Assembly (NCBI GenBank): GCA_031761405.1
Contig: JASEVX010000003.1
Location: 145,274,527-145,338,526, forward strand
Source of the DNA: Serripes groenlandicus
Lineage: Eukaryota; Mollusca; Bivalvia; Cardiida; Cardiidae
Length of the DNA: 64,000 nucleotides
Direction of reading: 5' to 3'
How positions within the stretch are numbered: position 1 is the stretch's first letter; every line of letters begins with the position of its first letter. Of this stretch, positions 55,200 through 64,000 are shown in pieces. Under the pieces are notes generated by a model. That model was not told the DNA's origin. It was given only the letters and a program-made list of their open reading frames with translations, and made no database searches. Both the position numbers and the translations under genes were made by a program.

Positions 55200-57440
55200 A
55201 TGCATTATTCCCCTCATAAACACTGTCTGAGTAATGCTTTCTTCTCCTGCAAAACGCTGTCTAAATAATGCTTTTTTCTCCTCTTCAACAATGTTCGAAT
55301 AATGCATACTTCCCCTTCATAAACACTGTCTGATTAATAATTTATTCTCCTCTTAAACACTGTCTGAATAATGCATTATTTCCCTCATAAACACTGTCTG
55401 ATTAATGCTTGCCTCTCCTCTATAACGCTGTCTGAATAATGCTTTCTACTCTTCAACAATGTCTGAATAATGCTTTTCTTTTCCATTAAAACACTGTCTG
55501 AATAATGCTTTATTCTCCTCTTAAATACTGTCTGAATAATGCAATCTTCCCCTCATAAACACTGTCTGATTAATGCTTTCTTCTCCTCTTCAACAATGTC
55601 TGAATAATGCTTTCTTCTCCTCTTCAACAATGTCTGAATAATGCTTTCTTCTCCTCTATAATGCTGTCTGAATAATGCTTTCTTTTCCTTTTCAACAATG
55701 TCTGAATAATGCTTTCTTCTCCTCTTAAATACTGTCGGAATACGTTTTTCTCCCCTTCTATGACACTGCCTGAATAATCTTTTCTAAGAAACTGTCAGAA
55801 TAATGCTTTCTCCTCATCTTAAACACTGTCTGAATCATGCTTTCTTTTCCTTTTCAACAATATCAGAATAATGCTTTTTCCTCATCTTAAATACTGTCTG
55901 AATAATGCTTTCTTTTCCTTTTCAACAATGTCAGAATAATGCTTTCTCCTCATCTTAAACACTGTCTGAATAATGCATTCTTTTCCTTTTTAACAATGTC
56001 AGAATAATGCTTTCTCCTCATCTTAAATACTGTCTGAATAATGATTTTTTGTCCCTTTAAACAATGTCTGAATAATGCTTTCTCCTCATCGTAAACACTG
56101 TTTAAATAATGCTTTCTTCTCCTCTTAAACACTGTCGGAATACGGGTTTCTCCCCTTCTATGACACTACCTGAATAATCTTTTCTTCTTTTCTAAGAAAC
56201 TGTCTGAATAATGCTTTCTCCTCATCTTAAACACTGTCTAAATAATTCTTTCTTCTCCTCTATAACGCTGTCTGATTAATGCTTTCTTCTCCTTTTCAGC
56301 AATGTCTGAATAATGCTTTCTCCTCATCTTAAACACTGTCTAAATAACGTTTTCTTCTCCTCTTAAATACTGTCTAAATAACGCTTTATTCTCCTTAAAC
56401 ACTGTCTAAATAACGTTTTCTTCTCCTTAAATACTGTCTAAATAACGCTTTATTCTCCTTAAACACTGTCTAAATAACGCTTTCTTCTCCTCTTAAACAC
56501 TGTCGGAATACGGCTTTCTTCCCTTCTATAACACTGCATGAATGATCGTTTCTTCTTTTCTAAGAAACTGTCTGAATTATGCCTTCTTTTCCTCTTCAAC
56601 AATGTCTGAATTAAGTTTTATTCACCTCTTAAACACTGTTTGAAAAATGCTTTCTTCTCCTCTATAACGCTGTCTGAATTATGCCTTCTTCTCCTCTATA
56701 ACGCTGTCTGAATTATGCATTCTTCTCCTCTATAACGCTGTCTGAATTATGCATTCTTCTCCTCTATAACGCTGTCTGAATTATGCCTTCTTCTCCTCTA
56801 TAACGCTGTCTGAATTATGCATTCTTCTCCTCTATAACGCTGTCTGAATTATGCCTTCTTCTCCTCTATAACGCTGTCTGAATTATGCATTCTTCTCCTC
56901 TATAACGCTGTCTGAATTATGCCTTCTTCTCCTCTTCAACAATGTCTAAATGAAGATTACTCTCTACATGATAATCTATCCGCCCCTAAAACTCCCCTTA
57001 AACCATGGGCAGTGCTTTCGTCTTTCAACACTATCTGAATAATAATTTCTTCTCCCCTTAAACTATGGGCAGTGCTTTCGTGTTTAAAGACTATCTGAAT
57101 AATTATTTCTTCTCCCCTTAAACTATGGGCAGTGCTTTCGTCTTTAAACACTATCGGAATAATAATTTCTTCTCAAGTAAACCGCTATCTGAATAATAGT
57201 TTATTTTCCCCTAGAACTAAGGGTAGTGATTTCGTCCCTCTAATAACAATTTCTCCTCCCATAAAACTAAGGATAGCTTTCGACCATCGAATAATAATGT
57301 ATCCTCCCCTAAAACTAAGGATAGTGCTTTCGAACATCAAAAGATAATTTCTTCTCCCCTAAAACTATCTTGTGATTATATATCTCGAATGATAATGTTT
57401 TCGCCCCTAAACACTGATTGAAAAAAGTACTGTTGGAACC
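55200..57440. repeat. 34-bp satellite array with dimeric and longer variants
   Basis: Unit TGTCTGAATAATGCTTTCTT + CTCCTCTTAAACAC with much variation. 56640-56935 is a homogenised dimer (GCCTTCTTC / GCATTCTTC alternating with TATAACGC). From about 56990 units lengthen to include CTTAAACTATGGGCAGTGCT. Confidence 0.9.
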
Positions 57441-59155
57441 GTTATTTCCCCTCCTCTCAAATACATTGCCGTGAAATTAGGTTCATCAGAAATAGGCATG
57501 ATTGTTGCAAGTCCTGTTCTATATAATGATCGTGTCAAACTTCATTAACGTGTACCTTGTCGTGTCCACAGTTACCAAATATAAACTGTATAGAACCAAT
57601 AAGATGGCCACGTATTAACACGGGATTCATCATTATCTCAGCTAACGAGCGTATAATGTCAGCTGTGTTCCAGGAAAACAAACCTTAAGGTTTCATAGAC
57701 CAGTGTTGAACATAGACCGACGTGTGCCATTGATCATTAATGACCTAAAAAATAACACTGTGTAGTTTGATACGATTGCAGAGATACACTCATAGGTCAT
57801 TGTCCCAAATAGCTAATGGATCTTGTTTTCTTGAGATTAGCCCATATAATAGGTTATATTAGATATTGATTGGAAAACATCTGGTTTACTTTGCTAGAAA
57901 CATTAAATCACTGACTTGTCTGATCAGCTGTTATAAACGCAGTATTGTTTATTCTTATGCCAGTTGTATTAATGTAGATCGCGATCAGATTATGTTTTTG
58001 TAACGCGTGAATTGGACTTGATTAATATTGTTTAATTTGTATTTAACCCCACGCCTCCTCCCACTATTATTTGGTTTCCGGGAGAACTAATGCACTACTT
58101 TATGCGATAGTTATCTACGGCTTATAAATCACGTTTATAGTTCAGATAGACAGTACGGGGGCTTTTATAATGAAAAGAGATATAGATGAGGTATGGCAGT
58201 AGTGTTGGTCCAGAGCTTTCCGGTGTTTTGTGTGTGTGTGTTATTTTTGTTGTTGTAAACGCCTTGATTAAACCCGGTAGGCTCTGTACAATTACTGATA
58301 TGGAAAAACGGCCATTAGCTTTTATCTTTACGTTCTGTAATGAATCAACGGTCTTTGGCAAAGAATAGCTCTTATTTCATCATTTTGAGGCAAATTTCGA
58401 TTTATATTTCGCTAAATCAGTAGAGCAAACACGATGTGAAATAAATGATAAATTTCTGAAAATCTGAAACTCAATGTCTTTGCTGTTTGAATTGGTTTTA
58501 CTGCTGATACAGGTTTTTTGAAATCAGCACACGTACGCATATTTTAAGTAACAATTCATTAAATATATTAACTCGTCAATGTTTATATTTACTGAATATG
58601 TTTAAATAATACACCGTTCAAAGTCGTTATCAGTTCATAAAGGCCAACAAACTGGACGAATGACCGAGTGCAAGGCATTACGTTATCTGAGGAAGTCTGG
58701 TGGTTTTATATTCTCTTCACAAAAACATCCATCTACAAAAAAAGACCCCAAAACACTATGCCTTTATGTTAGAAAAGACTGTATCTTGACATTTTGAAAT
58801 ATCATTTTCTTGAATTATATGGGAGAGAAAAAGAAATCGAAAACAGAAAACACCGTGCATCTTTTATCGAACTGTACATTTTATAATTACATGTTCTTAT
58901 TATCAAAGGACATGGATTAAAACATTATGTGATGTTGTATTCCATTAGACGCTTAACGAACTGTATACGTCATTGCCACACGAAAACTGCCATTTAGTCC
59001 CCATCAAGGACTATGCACGCTCTATCAGTGTCTGTTCCGATTTAAGTCATTGGTGATTTAGTTATGCTTATGGTAAAAACGATTGCCGAGCAGATGAAGT
59101 TTTGTCGCCGATGCTTTTGAGGGTTCGTTCATAGATTTAGATGAGGAGAGGTGTT
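57441..59155. other. Nothing recognised
   Basis: Unique-looking AT-rich spacer between satellites; small ORFs at 58122-58368 overlap on both strands without recognisable features. Confidence 0.4.
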
Positions 59156-59382
59156 TGTCCCTTTCCCACATGTAGGCGCTTTATAAGGCCTCTGAAACAG
59201 ACGCCTTTTGAAAGCATTGTGGCCAAATGAAAAAATTGCTCATTATGAACAATTTCTCCTTTAGTCACAATGTTTTCAACTTTATTCGATAATTTCAATG
59301 TATACATGTATAGAGAGTTTTCATATTATTGCTTTTTGTAAAGTCGTCTGCTGCAGATTTGGTGTATTTGGAAAAGGGTTAA
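59156..59382. mobile_element. TTAA-type MITE
   Basis: GTCCCTTTCCCACATGTAGGCGC to TTTGGAAAAGGGTTAA; central GCTCATTATGAACAATTTC. Confidence 0.7.
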
Positions 59383-59600
59383 GGTCTTTCTTATTACTCA
59401 ACTGAACTCGTTCTTAGTTACAATTGATAAATATTAAATCGATTGCGAAAAACAATCTAATATTTTAAATTAATCACGCTCAATGTCGGCCTCTCGGAAA
59501 GATAACCAGTACGCGCGCCATCTGTGTGGAAAAGTGCCAAGTCCCCAAATGTCCCCGCTTTTAAAGGGATTCAAATTTTGGATTTGTTTTTGTACGAGAT

Positions 59601-60113
59601 TCATACACGCTCTTTCACTGAACCCTACGTATTATGTCGACATTCTATCACTGTACCCTACGGATTCTGTCGACGGTCTATCACTGTACCATGCGTATTC
59701 TGTCGACGGTCTATCACTGTATCCTGTGTATTCTGTCGACGGTCTGTCACTGTACCCTGCGTATTCTGTCGACGGTCTATCACTGTACCATTCTGTCGAC
59801 GGTCTATCACTGTACCCTGTGTATTCTGTCGACGCTATATCACTGTACAATGCGTATTCTGTCGACGCTCTATCACTGTATCCTGTGTATTCTGTCGACG
59901 GTCTGTCACTGTACCCTGCGTATTCTGTCGACGGTCTATCACTGTACCCTGCGTAATCTGTCGACGGTCTATCACTGTACCCTGCGTATTATGTGGACGC
60001 TCTATCACTGTATCCTGCGTATTCTGTCGACGGTATATCACTGAACCCTGCGTATTCTGTCGACGCTCTTTTGCTGTAACCTGCGTATTCTGTCGACGGT
60101 CTATCACTGAACT
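59601..60113. repeat. 33-bp satellite, left block
   Basis: Unit GTATTCTGTCGACGGTCTAT + CACTGTACCCTGC. GTCGAC (SalI site) is in most units. Confidence 0.93.
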
Positions 60114-60159
60114 ACGGAATACCGTTAGGGCCATCGCCTATGAATGTGTTGATTTGAAA

Positions 60160-60370
60160 CGCGATACTCGACAGTACGATGATGATAACAAGAAGTACGA
60201 TGATGATAACGCGACAGTACGATACTACGATATTACGATGGTGAAAACGCGACAGTACGATGGTGAAAGCGCGACAGTACGATGGTGAAAACGCGACAGT
60301 ACGATGGTGAAAACGCGACAGTACGATGGTGAAAACACGATAATACGACAGTACGATGATGATAATGCGA
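60160..60370 (+). repeat. 22-bp satellite, forward arm
   Basis: Units GCGACAGTACGATGGTGAAAAC and GCGACAGTACGATGATGATAAC. Confidence 0.88.
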
Positions 60371-60371
60371 T

Positions 60372-60692
60372 ATACTATCGTGTTTTCACCATCGTACTGT
60401 CCCGTTTTCACCATCGTAATATCGTAGTATCGTTCTGTCGCGTTATCATCATCGTACTGTCGCGTTATCATCATCGTACTGTCGCGTTATCATCATCGTA
60501 CCGTCGCGTTATCATCATCATACTGTCGCGTTATCATCATCGTACTGTCGTGTTATCATCATCGTACCGTCGCGTTATCATCATCGGACTGTCGCGTTAT
60601 CATCATCGTACTGTCGTGTTATCATCATCGTACTATCGTGTTATCATCATCGTACTGCCGCGTTTTCATCAGCTTACTGTCGCGTTATCATC
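60372..60692 (-). repeat. 22-bp satellite, inverted arm
   Basis: Same units in reverse complement (CGCGTTATCATCATCGTACTGT), about 14 copies. The switch lies at GCGATATACTATCG near 60371, making a long imperfect palindrome. Confidence 0.88.
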
Positions 60693-63600
60693 ATCACTGT
60701 ACCATGTATATTCTGTCGACGGTCTATCACTGTACCCTGCGTATTCTGACGACGTTCTAACACTATACCCTGCGTATTCTGTCGACAATCTATCAGTGTA
60801 ACCTGCGTATTCTGTCGACGGTCTATCAATGTACCCTGCGTATTCTGTAGAAATTATATCACTGTACCATGCGTATTCTGTAGACGGTCTATGACTATAT
60901 TCTACGTTTTCTGTCGACGGTATATTACTGTACTCTGCGTATTATGTCGACGGTCGATGACTGAACCCTGCGTATTCTGTCGACGCTCTATCACTGTACC
61001 CTGCGTATTCTGTCGACGGTCTATGACTGAACCATGCGTATTATGTAGACGTTCTATGTCTATACCCTGCGTATTCTATCGACATTCTATCACTGTAGCC
61101 TGCGTATTCGGTCCACGGTCTATCACTGTACCACGCGTATTCTGTCGACATTCTAGCAGTGTACCTTGCATATTCTGTCGACGGTCTATCACTGTACCTT
61201 GCATATTCTGTCGACGGTCTATCACTATACTCTACGTTTTCTGTCGACGGTCTATCATTGTACCGTGCGTATTCTGTCACGGTCTATCACTGTACCCTGC
61301 GTATTCTGTTGACGGACTATCACTGAACCCTGCGTATTATGTCGACGGTCTATCACTGTACCGTGCGTATTCTGTCGACGCTCTATCACTGTACCTAGCG
61401 TATTATGTCGACATTCTATCGCTATACTCTACGTTTTCTGTCAACGGTCTATCACTATACCCTGCGTATTCTGTTGACGGTCTATGACTGAACCCTGCGT
61501 ATTCTATCGACGGTCTATCACTGTACCCTGCGTATTATGGCGACGGTATATCACTATACCCTGTGTATTCTGTCGACAATCTATTACCGTACCGTACGTA
61601 TTATGTCGACAATCTCTGACTGTACCCTGCGTATTCTGTCGACGGTATATCACTGTACCATGCGTATTCTGTCGAAGCTCTATCACTGTACCTAGCGTAT
61701 TCCGTCGACATTCTATCACTATACCCTGCGTATTCTGTCCATGGTCTATCACTGTACCCTGCGTACTCTGTACACGGTCTATCACTGAACTCTGCGTTTT
61801 CTATCGAAGGTCTATCACTGAACTCTGCGTATTATGTCGACACTCTATCACTTTACCCAGCGTATTCAGACGACGCTCTATGATTGTACCCTGCGTATTC
61901 TGTCAACGGACTATCACTGTACCCTGCGTATTCTGTCTACGGTCTATCACTGTACCCTGCGTATTCTGTCGACGGTCTATCACTATACCCTGCGTATTCT
62001 GTCGACGGGATATCACTATACCCTGTGTATTCTGTCGACACTCTATCACTGTACCGTGCGTTTTCTGTCGACACTCTTTCACTGTACCCTGCGTATTCTG
62101 TCAACGGTCTATCACTTAACTATGTGTATTCTGTCGACGGTCTTCCACTGTACCCTGCGTATTCTGTCTACGGTCTATCACTGTACCCTGCGTATTCTGT
62201 CGACGGTCTATCACTATACCCTGTGTATTCTGTCGACACTCTATCACTGTACCGTGCGTTTTCTGTCGACACTCTTTCACTGTACCCTGCGTATTCTGTC
62301 AACGGTCTATCACTTAACTATGTGTATTCTGTCGACGGTCTTCCACTGTACCCTACGTATTCTGTCTACGGTCTATCACTGTACCCTGCGTATTCTGTCG
62401 ACGGTCTATCACTGTACCGTGCATATACTGTCGACGCTCTTTCACTGTACCCTGCGTATTCTGTCGACGGTCTATCACTATACCCTGCGTATTCTGTCGA
62501 TGGGATATCACTATACCCTGTGTATTCTGTTTTCTGTCGACACTCTATGACCATGTACTGTACGTTTTCTGTCAACGCTCTTTCACTGTACCCTGCGTAT
62601 TCTGTCGACGCTCTATCACTGTACCGTGCATATACTGTCGACGCTCTTTCACTGTACCCTGCGTATTCTGTCGACGGGATATCACTATACCCTGTGTATT
62701 CTGTCGACACTCTATCAATGTACCGTGCGTTTTCTGTCGACACTCTATGACTGTACCGTGCGTTTTCTGTCAACGCTCTATCACTGTACCGTGCATATAC
62801 TGTCGACGCTCTTTCACTGTACCCTGCGTATTCTGTCGACGGTCTATCACTATACCCTGCGTATTCTGTCGATGGGATATCACTATACCCTGTGTATTCT
62901 GTCGACACTCTATCAATGTACCGTGCGTTTTCTGTCGACACTCTATGACTGTACCGTGCGTTTTCTGTCAACGCTATTTCACTGTACCCTGCGTATTCTG
63001 TCGACGCTCAATCACTGTACCGTGCATATACTGTCGACGCTCTTTCACTGTACCCTGCGTATTCTGTCGACGCTCAATCACTGTACCGTGCATATACTGT
63101 CGACGCTCTTTCACTGTACCATGCGTATTCTGTGAACGCTCTATGACTGCACCCTGCGTATTCTGTGGACGCCCTATGATTGAACCCTGTGTATTCTGTC
63201 GACACTCTATGACCTGTACTGTACGTTTTCTGTCAACGCTCTTTCACTGTACCCTGCGTATTCTATCGACGCTCTATCACTGTACCGTGCATATACTGTC
63301 GACGCTATTTCACTGTACCCTGCGTATTCTGTCGACGGTCTATCACTATACCCTGCGTATTCTGTCGACGGGATATCACTATACACTATGAACGCTCTAT
63401 GACTGCACCCTGCGTATTCTGTGGACGCTCTATGATTGAACCCGGTGTATTCTGTGGACGCTCTATGACTGAACCCGGTGTATTCTGTGGACGCTCTATG
63501 ATTGAACCCTGTGTATTCTGTGGACGCTCTATGACTGAACCCGGTGTATTCTGTGGACGCTCTATGACTGAACCCGGTGTATTCTGTGGACGCTCTATGA

Positions 63601-63784
63601 CTGAACCCTGTGTATTCTGTCGACGCTCTATAATTGAACCCTGTGTATTCTGTGGACGCTCTATGATTGAACCCTGTGTATTCTGTGGACGCTCTATGAC
63701 TGAACCCGGTGTATTCTGTGGACGCTCTATGATTGAACCCTGTGTATTCTGTGGACGCTCTATGACTGAACCCTGTGTATTCTG
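60693..63784. repeat. 33-bp satellite, right block with 198-bp higher-order repeats
   Basis: More than 90 units by length. Six-unit blocks recur at an offset of 198 bp (for example 62034 versus 62232, and the GGGATATCACTATACCC block at 62676 versus 62874). From about 63385 a homogeneous subfamily with GTGGAC in place of GTCGAC and GACTGAACCC takes over. Confidence 0.93.
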
Positions 63785-64000
63785 TAATGATATAGCTCGA
63801 AAATTGTTGAAAGCTGTGGCGTGTAAACACCTATATAAACACACCATATAAATTGTCTCAGGTGGAATGTTCTAGTGATAGACCGTCGACATAAAAAGTA
63901 GAGTATAGTGATAGACACATTTTTCTTAAAATGCCCCCAATATGCAGCTGCGGCGATAGACATCTGCGTAATGTATCGACCAGATCAGCCTGCGCTGTCC
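63785..64000. other. Array edge, inverted monomer and start of a foldback repeat
   Basis: GTGATAGACCGTCGACATAA...TATAGTGATAGAC at about 63875-63915 is the 33-bp unit in reverse orientation. 63974-64000 is the left end of the TATCGA.CAGATCAGCCTGCGC foldback family seen at 12096. Confidence 0.65.

Noticed and set aside
53742..57440. Regularly spaced repeats that superficially resemble CRISPR arrays
   Set aside because: Units are contiguous without unique spacers, vary along their whole length, and the context is animal nuclear DNA.
60891..62119. Satellite block as a coding zinc-finger-like gene because of Cys-x2-Cys spacing
   Set aside because: No linker or His ligands; Cys spacing follows the 11-codon satellite period only.
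59524..63851. Long ORFs of 150-290 codons, some resembling Cys-rich repeat proteins (CVFCRRSITVP units)
   Set aside because: They are the 33-bp satellite read in frame; open frames occur on both strands and in several phases.

Overview
The window reads as nuclear DNA of a bivalve mollusc. Three things point there: an intron-rich animal gene, AT-rich sequence, and repeats of bivalve type (tRNA-derived SINEs ending in GCGTTAAACCCCAATCAATCAAT, ACAAGAG...GAGCTAAAA elements with a tandem core, TTAA-flanked CCCTTTCCC MITEs). A heterodont such as a dreissenid, venerid or myid is my guess; the species cannot be fixed from sequence alone. Nothing prokaryotic or organellar is visible.

The one host gene I can reconstruct runs on the minus strand across the first 26 kb. 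Six exons (26301-26364, 18652-18845, 10518-10582, 6795-6857, 4229-4279, 832-871) join in perfect phase into the first 159 codons of a protein lifeguard (LFG/TMBIM family, GRINA/FAIM2/TMBIM1 group), and the gene continues past base 1. Its introns are packed with mobile DNA.

The main non-genic theme is a set of at least six families of short non-autonomous elements with one plan: 5' ACAAG, a tandem-repeat core, a GACGGACGG-like microsatellite, and a pair of complementary subterminal sequences that differ between families but always match each other. This is the plan known for Helentron-associated elements (HINEs, the bivalve 'pearl' type). They nest in each other, in their own family, and repeatedly in TTAA MITEs. 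The deepest nest is 10716-18342.

From 28.6 to 34.9 kb lies a dead LINE cluster: one LINE (B) with L1-type ORF1, endonuclease and RT sits inside another (A). Two copies of a 33-bp near-perfect palindrome with 7-bp target duplications lie nearby, one of them inside LINE A. At 35.2-37.5 kb is a decayed minus-strand copy of an uncharacterised multi-copy invertebrate gene. At 39.0-39.5 kb a SINE abuts a RecQ-helicase C-terminal fragment. A third LINE RT remnant is at 43.1-44.0 kb beside a 400-bp GA/GGGA microsatellite.

The last 10 kb is satellite: a 39-bp array (53.7-54.6 kb), a 34-bp array (55.2-57.4 kb), and a 33-bp array with 198-bp higher-order repeats (59.6-63.8 kb) that carries an inverted 22-bp array inside it. 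The long ORFs there are artefacts of periods divisible by three.
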